64,000 bases of DNA from Sisyra terminalis (taxonomy: Eukaryota > Arthropoda > Insecta > Neuroptera > Sisyridae). The notes below the pieces were generated by a model that did not search any database, was not told the origin of the DNA, and worked only from the letters and a program-made list of their open reading frames with translations. The stretch is from positions 9,734,001-9,798,000 of the forward strand of contig OY292280.1 in NCBI GenBank assembly GCA_958496175.1, given 5' to 3'. Below, piece by piece: positions 36,691-47,930 of the stretch; the first letter of the stretch is position 1; each line of letters begins with the position of its first letter. A program made the translations under genes and the position numbers.

Positions 36691-37149
36691 ATCATGTGAA
36701 AAGAGTGATCCAAACTACTTGCTGACCACTTTGGCAATGTTTTTCTACAACTTTTCCGAGTTAATGTATATCATGTTTGGCTGTCATTAGTTCGTAAAAC
36801 GTAAGGAAAATATACCAGTGTGCCGAAAGGGGCATCAAGCAAAATTTGTACTAAAAATAATTTTGTAATTTTTAGAAGAAATCTTTAATATTATTAATTT
36901 TTCTTTTAGCAATAATGACTTCAATAGCAACATTTGATAATTTGGGTCACCTGAAATTAATTAGGTAGAAGGATAAAAGATTATAAGGTAAAAAATTCAG
37001 TATTAATAACAATACCTGAAAAAAGTTTTATGAATTATTTTGTTGTTATAAAAGGAAACATTGTTTTAATAAAAAGTACACTTTAATTTTACAGAATAAA
37101 GCATGAAGCAATAAAGGGTAAAACCGGTAAAACCTACAATAGTCCAAGA

Positions 37150-38343
37150 GCCAGTAACACAAGTTTCATGAAGTGTTTGATGCATCTTGAAATTTAGTAA
37201 GGATAGTATTTATAGGATGAGAAGTAGGAATACCTGTGTTTGCATAACCCAACCCGGGACACCAGGTACTGCGCATGGGTGAAAGGTGTAATAAAATATA
37301 AGCCAAAAAAAGTGTTTGATTCACAGGCCAACAAACGTTAATCAAAAGTTTAGGTAAATTGAAATCAGAATCCAAGATGGCAGACACTTTTGAAGGGGTT
37401 TACATATAATTAATACCCTCCAAAGTTGATTTTTTTTTTAATACCAAATGAAGTGTTTGATTCACTCTGAAATTTGAACAGCTTATTAATTAAATATTTA
37501 AGATTTTCATTACAAAAAGCCAGACAGTTTTGTTGGGGTTTAACTATCGGCAGACGTAAATTTTTTTATTTAAAATAGAAAGAGATAGGCTGCGTATGGT
37601 TGGCGGAGTGAGCGAGAGGGCCGATCACCGCTGTAGCTGACTTTGTATTGCTTTTTCAATCTTGTAAAATTCGAATAGCATAACCGGTGATAACCTTCAT
37701 TAGAAGACACTTCTAATGATAAAATCACATCACAGTACTTTAAATTATATTTTTGACGGATTTCTAATGTGATTCGACATTACATTATATTATAGATTAT
37801 CACCGGTTATGCTATTCGAATTTTATAAGTTTGAAAAAGCAATACAAAGTCAGCTACAGCAGTGATCGGCCCTCTCGCTCACTCCGCCAACCATACGCAG
37901 CCTATCTCTTTCTATTTTAAATAAAAAATTTTACGTCTGCCGACAGTTAAACCCCAACAAAACTGTCTGGTTTTTTGTAATTAAAATCTTAAATATTTAA
38001 TTAATAAGCTGTTAAAATTTCAGAGTGAATCAAACACTTCATTTTGTATTAAAAAAAAATCAACTTTGGGGGGGGGCATTAATTATATATAAACTCCTTT
38101 AAAAGTGTCTGCCATCTTGAATTCTGATTTAAAATTACTTAAACTTTCGATTAACGTTTGTTGGCCTGTGAATCAAACACTTTTTTTGGCTTATATTTAA
38201 TTACACCTTTCACCCATGCGCAGTACCTGGTGTCCCGGGTTGGGTTATGCAAACACAAGTATTCCTACTTCTCATCCTATAGATACTATCCTTACAAAAT
38301 TTCAAGGTGCATCAAACACTTCATGAAACTTGTGTTACTGGCT
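37150..38343. repeat. 1.2-kb long inverted repeat
   Basis: Left arm 37,150-37,693, loop about 103 nt (37,694-37,796), right arm 37,797-38,343. Arm sequences are close to identical by eye: agccagtaacacaagtttca at the left end against its complement at the right end; gcgtatggttggcggagtga against tcactccgccaaccatacgc; ataaccggtgat at the loop. Each arm also contains three related aagtgtttgat(g/t)ca segments. Any transcript through it would fold into a ~540-bp duplex. ORFs in the arms mirror each other and show no domain. Confidence 0.9.
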
Positions 38344-38374
38344 CTCCGACTACAAGTGGATGAGTGGTGTAGGT

Positions 38375-38495
38375 GGCCGCTTGAAAACTAGTAGGTGATG
38401 GTTCCGAATCTCGTATCGAGCAAATTTTTGATGTTTCTCGATTACGGATTTTTAATACCCCTAGAGTTGCTAAAGACTTTACTAGTTATAATAGT
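38375..38495 (+). repeat. LINE/SINE tail repeat
   Basis: gtaggtggccgcttgaaaac ... tttctcgattacggattttt ... ccctagagttgctaaa matches the tail at 31,500-31,600 and copies at 59,655-59,710 and 59,815-59,885. Confidence 0.65.
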
Positions 38496-38520
38496 AAATT
38501 ACAATTAAAAAAGGGATTAT

Positions 38521-40305
38521 TTAAAAGGTTAGATTATACCAGGGTGTTGTAGTTGTTATGTTATGGATGCGATCCCAATCATTAGCATTGTAAATCTTCA
38601 TTGTGTGGTTACCAAGCGGTAGATAAGTGGTAGGACGACTCATATACCACGGAGTTGTCGTAATTACTTCTTCGGGGTAATACGGTACCCATCCATACTT
38701 GGTTTTTATAAGTTTCCCACCTAATTCTCTATTGACGAACGGTGGTACATTCGCCTGGAAAGGTAAATCTTCGAGCCATGGAACTTCTGGAGGTAGTGGT
38801 GTTATTTGTTCTCGATATGGTATAAACCATGGTTCCTTTCGGTAAGGTTTCACAGCTTCATTAAACTGTTCCACTGTTAACCCTTCCAGTTCGCGACTTA
38901 TTGCACCTGGAGGATAGGCATTCAAACGTGGCATTCCTACAGTTGGTTTCATGGTCGTTGTAGTTGTGGACGATGTTGTAGTTGAAGTAGAACTTGTTGG
39001 ATACGGTATAAATTCAACGTCATCAATTTTCTCGTACTCTTTTTTTTGCAATTCCTGTATGAATTTGTATCTATCCATAAGTTCTTGGGAAAATTTCAAA
39101 GCACCTGTGTGCAACAAATAGTTCATCACATCTTTCCATGTCAAATCAGGAGTTATTGGACTTTTAGTAGTTAAACTATCCGCTTTTGCTTTATTGTCTG
39201 GAGGTAAATACCCATTTTCCCTTAACCGATTAATTAGAATACTTCTATCAGTTTCATTCATCTTTCCATCAATTCGAACTCGAAATTCCTTTTCCAAATT
39301 GTACTTATCTAAAACATCTCGAGAAAATTCTAGTAGACTGGTATCCAATAAATGCATTAGTGTATTTTTCCAGACTTCATCATCAAACATAGTAGAATCA
39401 AGATCAGGATTTTCAGTAGTCGTAGTTGTAGTTGTCGAAGATGTAGTTTTATATTTATGGATTCTAGTATTAGAAGGTATGATTCGTTTCCCGTTGAAAG
39501 TTGATTTTCTGGTAGCTTTTTGTTTTGTACCACCAGATTTCCGTGCCCTGCGTCTAGTAGGAATAGATGGCGTGTCTAATCGTGAGATCATACGAGAAGG
39601 AATTTGCAATGATCTTCTTCTATACTTTCCAAACATTGGTTTCCGCATATTAGATGATACTTGATGAATTGTATCTCTTTTATTACGTGATTGGTTCAAA
39701 TTTTTGATCGATATTGAAGTTCTATTTTTGGACATTAATTTCGCTTGAAAATCAAAAGATCTTTTATGGTCGATTTTCAAAATCGAATCATTTTCCAGAA
39801 GTATTGAAGATGACTCCAAAGACAACTCGTTAGGCGCTAATGTTTCATTAGTTATCGTAGTGTTTTCCAGAGGTATTCCATATGCCAAATATGATTCAGA
39901 TGTTCGACGACTTTTGTTTTCCAAGTGGCACATATTCCAAAGCGGAAGTATTCCAGAAGGTGAACTCTTACTCCTTTCATGTAAAGGAGAATTGGTTGAC
40001 GATTTATTAGTTGGCAACAAAAATAATTCTTTGGATTCCTCAGTAAAATAATGGTTATTCGTATTATTTGAAAGAACATTGGTATCATTGTTGAATGAAG
40101 AAACACAACTATTACCAGTTTTATTCAAAACTTTCATATGCAGTTGTGCATCGAGGATGATACCGAATCCAATAAAAAGCTATAAATAAAATCAAATTGA
40201 AACTCCACATTACTTAAACTTAATTGTTAAACTTACCCCAATAAAAAGGGTGCAGAAAAATATTTCCGCTATAATACACAATCGGTACACTAATTGTAGA
40301 TCCAT
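38521..40305 (-). CDS. Secreted Thr-rich protein of unknown function
   Basis: Two exons on the minus strand: 40305-40237 (23 codons, ATG) and 40179-38521, separated by a 57-bp intron (GTAAGT...TTTATAG) in phase 0. The product is 575 residues. The start is hydrophobic (IIAEIFFCTLFIG joined to LFIGFGIILDAQ), a likely signal peptide. Then comes an Asn/Ser-rich region, a basic stretch (KYRRRSLQIPSR, RRRARKSGGTKQKATRK) and mucin-like Thr runs (TTSSTTTTTTTE; STSTTTSSTTTTTMKP). Two homologous ~45-residue segments stand between: EVWKNTLMHLLDTSLLEFSR and LTWKDVMNYLLHTGALKFSQ. A Pro/Tyr/Trp-rich end has repeated TTTPWY motifs. Possible N-glycosylation sites are frequent. No known family is recognised; the pattern suits an extracellular or cuticle-associated insect protein. 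Single open exon of >1.6 kb, so coding is nearly certain. Confidence 0.85.
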
Positions 40306-40533
40306 AATGGATCACCGTGATCACTATCAACTTCACTGGTAATGTAACAAAACGCAGAAAGTTTTTAATTCAGACCACTCGAAAGTTTCAATTAGAATGA
40401 GTAACTTCCTTTTTCATGTTCAGCTTTTATATGAAATTGGGCGGATATGGTTAATCCTGTCCTCTTTTCTTCCACTAACTAAAATACCGTAATTAGCTGT
40501 GAATCATTGTTTTGTAATTTTTTGTGAAAAATT

Positions 40534-40824
40534 TTAAAGGATGTTTACTGAAATCCACTCGGCATACTTCTTTCGATTAAATTCAGTGGTATCCAACCCT
40601 ATACCAGTAGGTACCATGGTATTACATGTACTTTCCAATGGATTGATAAAATTCAATTCGCCAGTTGCAGAAATTGTTTGGCTTCTGAACTTGTAATAGG
40701 AGAAGTAGAAACCCCAGAAACACAACAAGATTACAGTTTTGAGGCTCTTTAAATCTCGTCCTGGTAAACCATATAAGAAAAAGAAATAAGGTCCATTTAT
40801 CATGAATACTGTGATTCTAAACAT
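40534..40824 (-). CDS. Possible small membrane protein or exon, unrecognised
   Basis: A 96-codon open frame upstream of, and on the same strand as, the secreted-protein gene. An internal acceptor-like site (ttcttatatggtttaccag, exon start 40,760) suggests the real exon may be GRDLKSLKTVILLCFWGF... to the stop, with the 5' exon elsewhere. One hydrophobic segment (VILLCFWGFYFSYY) is followed by a polar tail. Composition is less AT-rich than the surroundings. No family recognised. Confidence 0.3.
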   Translation of the reverse strand: MFRITVFMINGPYFFFLYGLPGRDLKSLKTVILLCFWGFYFSYYKFRSQTISATGELNFINPLESTCNTMVPTGIGLDTTEFNRKKYAEWISVNIL

Positions 40825-41519
40825 TGATGGAATCTTTAATTGGAAAAGGAAAATATAGTTTCTAAAAATTTAAAATTTTGGTGTATATTTATCCCTTGAT
40901 GCAGAAAATGAACAAAATCATTTAAATGAGATATCCGTCGAACCTGCGAGACTGCCTCACCAAACCCTTTGGGTTTGATAGAACTAAGGTTAAAAACCAT
41001 TGTTCTAAAATGTGATTCTAGATTCAAAAAAGTTGGGGACCACTACTTTTGTTGATTTATGTTCAAGTACAGTAACTAATTATAAAATAACTTTAATTGT
41101 CAAATAATTGCAAGAAATTCCTAATAGCATTCCTTTTCGATTAAACATCAATTTTATTTAATTAAGTTAGTCATTTCCGATTAAAAAAATAATATCCTGT
41201 TATAATAATACGTTAAATGTAGCCTTGAAAATTAAATATAGTATTATATTTGAACCATAAGGAAAGTCTCGAAAAAAAAAGACTTTTGGAATAAAAGAAA
41301 AGAGAGAAAATATAAATGATATATTTTTTTTAAATCCTTTATTGCCTTCTATATATTTACAATTTATGTACTATGCAATGTGCTAACAAATTTTGGTTGC
41401 TTATATAACACACTTGAGGTAAAAACCGTAGTTCGACCCTGGTGTGGTATTTTCGAAACACGTTGAGAGGGCCCAACCAATGTTGGGACTCTCTAAAAAT
41501 TTGTTAGAAGGTCGCGAGG

Positions 41520-41708
41520 CCAACGTCATTTCAGCCTACGTGGCATGTTGTCTGGATGAGTTTCAGAGGAAAAAATTTGGACATTGGGGTTAGGATGGTC
41601 GACTAACTTGGAGTGGAATTTTTGGAATCGTTCTTGGACTAAGGTAGTGATAAAAGGAAAGTTGAGATCATTCTGTAAGATTCGATTGTTAACATAATAA
41701 GGAGCATT
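41520..41708 (-). mobile_element. Jockey-like LINE, 3' piece split off by insertion
   Basis: Minus-strand frame APYYVNNRILQNDLNFPF and FHSKLVDHPNPNVQ, typical of the C-terminus of Jockey-clade ORF2. The matching upstream piece of the same element ends at 44,563 (...VLRRIINAP). Both borders carry the 10-bp duplication AAGGAGCATT (41,699-41,708; 44,553-44,562), showing that the plus-strand LINE inserted here. Confidence 0.85.
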
Positions 41709-44552
41709 AGAGTACCCTCGTGGACAACCGAAATACAAAATTTAATTAAAAAAAGGAAAAAACTACTAAAAAAATTTCACCGAACAAAAAACGATAGCGA
41801 CCTCAAAAATTACAAAATTGCGCGACTGGAAACCAGGAAGGCAATCATAAAACAAAAAAATAAATCTTGAGCAGAATTTATTAATAACATCAATACCGAC
41901 ACAAATGGCCAACAAATGTGGAATGGTATTAAGAAGATTCAACAAGAAGTTAGCACAAGCAACTCATGCAGGGCCCTAATCACAACCCAAGGTCTCATCC
42001 TCAACCAGGGACTGATAGCAGAGCACCTCGCAAAACACTATCAAGAGGCATCAAGTGATGCCGTCTACTCCGACAACTTCAAAAGGCACCGACAACTCAC
42101 AGGGGTTTTAAAAAGGCGATCCCACCCCTCTATCCCAGAAGCTCAATATAACAAAAAATACAGTTACGAAGAATTCGAGGCCGCCCTAAAAACAATAAAA
42201 AACAATGCCACTGGAGAAGACGGAGTATCAATTCTGATGCTCCAAAAATGCACGTCACTGCAGTAACCCTCCATGAGATAATAAATCAAATATGGGAATC
42301 AGGAAATATACCTAGCTCTTGGAAAAACAATTAAAACCAATTAAAACCATATTAAAACCAAACAAACCAAAAACAGAACCTGAAAGCTACAAACCGATAT
42401 CCCTCATAAATCACATGGCTAAAATCATGGAGAAAATGGTCTACGCCAGACTGACATGGATAGTTGAAAACAACATATGGCTGAGCAAAAATCAATATGG
42501 ATTCAGAAAATATAGATCTACCACTGACTGCCACACAATCCTTGATACAGATATTAAAAATGCTTTCATCAACGGGCAAAACTTAAACGCTTATTTTTCG
42601 ACTTCAACAAAACTTTCGACACAACTTGGCGAACAAAAATCATACGACAGCTTGAAGATTGGGGAACACATGGTGAAATGGCAAACTATATAAACAATTT
42701 CCTAAACAACAGAACTTTCCAGGTAAGGAACAACGACGTATACTCCTCAACCTATAAACAAGAAAACGGCATACCCCAGGGATCCATCTTATCCACCATC
42801 CTATTTTCTATTGCGATAAATGATGTAATGACAGCAACTTTATATCCCATAAAAAATATCCTCTATGCGGATGACTTAGTTATATATATATAGCGACCAA
42901 AGATTCAAAACTGGCAGAAAAAGAACTACAGAAGGCAATAAACAACCTACAAAAATGGAGCGACAGAAACAGATTATTCTTCTGACAAGAAAAAACAAAG
43001 CATGTTTGGTTCCATAAAAAAAAACAAAGACAACCTAGTTCTCAGCATTAATGGTAGCCCGATAAAGAATGAGACAAAACACAACTTTTTAGAATTAAAT
43101 TTCGACGAAAAAATGACCTGAAAAGCACATATCCAAAATCTTAAAGCCCAACTGATAACAAGAATCAACATATTAAAAATATTATTTAACAAAAACATAG
43201 GCACAACCCAAAAAACATTGGCAAGAGCTACAACACCACAATAAAATCCAAAATAGACTACGGAAGCCAATTTTACAACTCGGGAACAAAAACTACGCTA
43301 AAACCGTTGAACACTATATTATTAATAACAGCGCACTACGATCAAAATAAGATTTTTTCGCTGACTTTGAACAGTTATACTGTGTATACAATATATAAAA
43401 TATATTGCAGTCCAATTTATTAACATAAACTTGAACAGAAGTTCAAACAAAAAATTCGTGACGTATTGCCCAGATACGTATTTCGATTGCCAAGCAATCT
43501 TCATCAGTGGTCATCAAGTAGTTTGGATCACTCCGTAACTGCTCTGTGATGATTCACTACGTATAATTACTGGAGCATATCGTACAACACCAATCGCTGA
43601 AATATATAGAGAAGCAAAAATCCCACACTTAGAGAAACAAAGAGAAATCCAAATATTAAAATACGCTATACAAGTCAAGGAAAAACCAATACCCACATTT
43701 CAATACCTAGTAACAGCTGAACCACACATACATAAATATCAGAAGAGAAAATCATTCCCCAAACCTCTCTCCTACATGCTCAACAGACTCCTACAAGAAA
43801 GAAATATTGATCTCTCACATTATGCAACATAATCCTAATAAGATCCTTCCCCCCTGGGAGAAACAAAAACTCACGGTCGACAACACGTTGAGCGAGCATC
43901 ATAAACAAAACACCTCGCCACCTGAGTATCAAGAACTCTTCCTCGAGCTCAAAAATTTCAAGTATAAGAACTATCAGATCATCTACACCGATGGATCTAG
44001 GTCTGGAAATGGGGCTTCAGCTGCATACTGGACGGAGGATTCAATCAGTGAAACAAAGCTGAACCCAATATCATCAAATTTTACAGCTAATTTTATAGCC
44101 TAGGCTATAATAAAGGCTCTTGACCAAATCTTGGCGGATGAAAACAGGGATAGATGGCTGATCGCGTCTGACTCCCTTAGTGTCTTAAGGCTTGGAAAAC
44201 ACAAAAAACAAAACCGCCATAATTGGAGAAATCTGGCGCAAAATCCATGAAGCAGGCCAGAAAAAGCAGTGGGTGAAATTCTTATGGGTACCCGGTCATG
44301 CCAGTTTTGCAACGATCTCCTCACGGTCCGACATGTGCTGCTCGATTGTGAATCGCTTAAGGCGACAAGGGTTGTCCTGAACATGCCCGGCCCACTAAGC
44401 GAGCTTTTTGGGAAGGACAACTCGGCCGCATTAGAGCACTACATGCGGATGACGGGGATTTTCACCAAGATTTAACCATCTCACCATCATCATCATTCAA
44501 TTCAATGCACAATTACCATCACACATCAATCACAACACGTTAAAAAAAAAAG
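41709..44552 (+). mobile_element. LINE with RT and RNase H, decayed, inserted in a Jockey-like element
   Basis: Plus-strand ORF2 remnants in order: KYSYEEFEAALKTIKNNATG; a frame shift; PESYKPISLINHMAKIMEKM, NQYGFRK, NGIPQGSIL and ILYADDLVIYI (RT motifs, YADD present); a Cys-less middle; then YTDGSRSGNG and KFLWVPGHA (RNase H) and HVLLDCESL. It ends at a poly(A) run 44,542-44,551. Several stops and shifts, plus a deletion after WVPGHA, make it dead. Endonuclease is missing, so it is 5'-truncated. Flanked by a 10-bp target-site duplication. Confidence 0.88.
43341..43554 (-). mobile_element. 214-bp short element with hammerhead-like core, 7-bp TSD
   Basis: Interrupts the LINE frame between ...NSAL and LRIITGAYRTT. 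CACTACG flanks both sides (43,334-43,340 and 43,555-43,561), so it is a discrete insertion. The minus strand reads ccaCTGATGA, an a-gattgc-ttg-gcaatc hairpin, GAAA, then a tacgtat...atacGTC segment. Homologous to 36,465-36,690 and to decayed copies at ~10,420 and ~11,030. No ORF and no A-tail. Confidence 0.75.
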
Positions 44553-44562
44553 AAGGAGCATT

Positions 44563-46620
44563 GATTATTCGACGAAGGACTTTTGATTGGAAAGATTGGA
44601 TAATTTGGATGTTGGATGGTTTTGCAGAGCCCCACAATTCTGCTCCGTAAGCTCAGATAGGTCGTAGTAGAGTTTTGTAAATGGTCAGTTTAGTTTTTGT
44701 ATTAACTGAAGATTTAGGTCCTAAAAGTCTACGTAATAGTCCGTATCGTTGGTTTAGTATTGGTCTTTTGAGTTTAATATGTGGGTTCCAGGTTAAGTGG
44801 CTGTCTAGGTAGAAGCCTAAATAACGAACCTTGGAAGCAATTGGGATAGTGTCGTTGTCAAAGTAAATCGGAGGGTATGTCAGTCGTCTTAGCGTGAACG
44901 GTATCATCACGCTTTTTTCATTATTGATTTTTATCTTCTATTTCTGACACTATCCTGGGATGAGATCGAGGTGGTGCTGTAACATATTGGTTGCTTTTAT
45001 GGGATTAGGGTCAGTGGAAAGGATGGCTGTATCATCAGCATAAGTGATAATACAGGTATGTGGGTGAGTTGGGATATCAACCGTATAGATGATGTAAAGA
45101 AGAGGACCAAGAATACTCCTCTGTGGTACTCCAGCAAGAATAGGAAACGAGGCAGAGTATGTAGCTCCACATCTCACACTAAAGCTGCGATTGGATAAAT
45201 AGGATTGTAGGATAAGGAAATACTGGGAAGGTAGTAGTGCCTTGAGCTTATATAAGAGACCAGGATGCCACACGCGATCAAACGCCTGTGCAACATCCAG
45301 AAAAACCCCAAGGCACTCCCCCTTATTTTCAAGGGCTGCAGAAATGGTATCGACTACTCTAAAACACTGTCGTAGAGTGAAAGGAGCGAAAACCAAATTG
45401 ATGGTATGGAATTATATTTTTGGTTTCCAGGATAGGAAGAATTCTTTTAAGAAGAAGCTTTTCTAGAGTTTTAGAGAGAAGGAGTAGACTAATAGGTCTG
45501 TGGGAAGAAGGGCTATAGGAAGGTTTGTTTGGTTTAGGAACCATTATAATTATGGAGTGCTTCCAATACTTCGGATAGTAAGCATTTCGAAGGATGGCAT
45601 TTTATATTGAGGTAAGGTATATAATGGCCTTCCGAGGCAAGTGTCGCAGAATTAAAGCGTTTATGAGGTCTGGACCAGGAGCCTTTTTTAAAGGAGCTTT
45701 CTCAATGAGGGACTTAAGGTCTAATTGGTATTACAGGTAATTGTGAAGTTACTGGTAACTGGATATCAGCGAGAACATGAATATCATGTCTCACATCCTG
45801 GATGTCCGTGTGAGGAGTGAAGGATTTTTCAAGGACTTGGGAAAAAGTAAAGCATCTATCTGTATCACTTTTCGCCCAGGAGCCATCTTCTCGGCGAATC
45901 GCTGAAGGAATTGAATGAAATCCGACTATCTTTTTGGTTTCTCTCCATAGAGAGTTGTTCTCTGGGGATAAGGATGCGAGATGTTTGAAATATATTTCGG
46001 AACGATGTTCAGTTAGTTGAGAGAGCATAATCGATTGTAGGTGGTTTTATCAGGTGGAAACCTAGTTTGTTGCCATCTTGCTCGGGCTCTCCTTTTGTCT
46101 CTCATCGTGGACATAATGTGCTCAGGAAGTTGTTGTTTGGGATTTGAGGTTTTGAGTTTAGGAGGATAACAAGATAGCTTAACTGCGGTTTGTATTTTAT
46201 CAGTGAAGGATTCTACCGCTCTGTCAATATCCTTCGGATTTTTCAGTGGGATATTCAGATCAAGGAAATTATCAAGGATTAACTGGAATTCGTCCCAGTT
46301 TATTGGACCAGTCATAAGAGAAGGATTTTTAGGTTTCAGAATGGGATAATTACTAAGTGTAAGCAGCACTGGCGAATGATCAGAGGACAACTCTGTAGTG
46401 CACTCCACGGAGGTATTGACGCCATGCATTTCAGAAGCAACAAAGAAATCCACGATATCAGGTGTTCTATTGTGAACAGTAGGCCAATAGGTCGGGTGAT
46501 TTGGAGAGAGGATGGAAAGGTTTTTGGTGCGGATAATATCATAGAGTAGTCTACCTCCAGAATTAGGGTTAATACTTCCCCAGTATGGATGCTTCGCATT
46601 GAAGTCGCCTCCCACTATAT
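44563..46620 (-). mobile_element. Jockey-like LINE, endonuclease C-terminus and RT
   Basis: Minus strand, ORF2: GGDFNAKHPYWGS and TPDIVDFFV, SSDHSPVLLTL (end of AP endonuclease); then, after frame shifts, RT motifs SSHRPISLLLLSKTLEKLL, YHQFGFRSFHST, GVFLDVAQAFDRVWH, GVPQRSILGPLLY and YADDTAILS, and YLGFYLDSHLTWNPH. The 5' end is truncated inside the endonuclease at ~46,620. The 3' piece is at 41,520-41,708. The same family is at 56,815-59,515. Confidence 0.9.
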
Positions 46621-46864
46621 ATCTATTGCCAAGAGGTATATAAAATTAAGATGGATTTTTATTAATCCTGAATTTACAGTGCTACTAAAAGTGTTAAAAA
46701 CTTGTTTTTTAGCTTTTAAAGACCTTGCAAATGATATATCACCGATTTATCTATAGTATTTCTTATTTTTCCATTATTTTTACGTAGGGAATACTACCCC
46801 TAATTTTTTAAGGGTGGAAAATTGTTTCATGTATACAAGATTTCATCAAAATCGGTTGTTCTCT

Positions 46865-47560
46865 TTTTAAGTTAAAAGAAGACTAATTGACTGACAAATA
46901 TTTTTAAATTTATTCATATTATATGTTTATATTTATGTATATTTGTGTATATATGACTCTTCCAATGATTCCAATACTGTTGCGTTTTGTTTAGATCAAT
47001 CCAAACATTTTCTGTAAACATAGATGGCGCTAATAGTTGCTTTTGGTAGGGTTTTTGTTTACTATATAATGTGCTCTCTGATACATACTGATCAATAATA
47101 GAGTTGTAATATCAAGCGCTCATGTTCCACATAACCAATATTTTCTTCATGATCTATCAAATCGTATCAAATTTCGGAAATTCTATCTCTTTTTACTAAC
47201 ATTGATCATCCCTTTTTAAGTTAAAAGAAGACTAATTGACTGACAAATATTTTTAAATTTATTCATATTATATGTTTATATTTATATATGTATTTGTGTA
47301 TATATGACTCTTCCAATGGTTCCAATGCTGTTGCGTTTTGTTTAGATCAATCCAAACATTTTATGTAAACATAGATGGCGCTAACAGTTACTTTTGGTAG
47401 GGTTTTTGTTTACTATATAGTGTGCTATCTGATACATACTGATCAATAATAGAGTTGTAATATCAAGCGCTCATGTTCCATATAACCAATATTTTCTTCA
47501 TGATCTATCAAATCGTATCAAATTTCGGAGATCCTATCTCTTTTTACTAACATTGATCAT
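46865..47560 (+). repeat. 349-bp tandem duplication, probable Copia LTR/leader
   Basis: Two direct copies with 349-bp spacing (gactaattgactgacaaat at 46,881 and 47,230), about 95% identical by eye. Each ends atctatcaaatcgtatcaaa ttcgg, which looks like a decayed tggtatcagagc primer-binding site for initiator tRNA-Met, followed by attgatcatg. The Copia ORF follows at 47.6-49.6 kb. This is probably the 5' LTR end plus leader, duplicated. Confidence 0.5.
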
Positions 47561-47930
47561 GCAACCATGGAATGTGTATCTCATTACGGTTGCCTTCTGA
47601 CGATGATCATTTCGACCGAGTTCGTTGGAGTGAGATAGGATACCCGAATCATTCATGGATCCAAATAATGTTAAATATGATACTTCAAGTCTATAGTATA
47701 TCTCTGTCACCAAAAATTAATGTGATGCGACCGTGTTTTAAATGTGGTAACCCTGGTCATTGAGTATCGAAATATCCATAGTGTAGCAAGTGTGGATTTC
47801 GCGGAAACGTTGATTCTGAAAATTAAAATTTATAATAAAAAACTATATTTGTGTTTATAGAACACAATAAATATATTATTTCAAATATTTAGAAGTTCTC
47901 ACACCCGAAAAAGCAAAAAAAATATTCTCA
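47560..47930 (+). pseudogene. Decayed Copia gag remnant
   Basis: Contains RPCFKCGNPGH, a CCHC zinc-knuckle, followed by stops (tga, tag). Most of gag is missing between the leader and the knuckle. Confidence 0.6.

Noticed and set aside
37166..38391. ORFs in the arms of the long inverted repeat (MSAILDSDF..., MLACESNTF...)
   Set aside because: They sit in mirror-image sequence, show no domain, and have no splice or start context.
44100..44420. Minus-strand ORF over the LINE RNase H region
   Set aside because: Antisense to recognisable RNase H and C-terminal LINE sequence.
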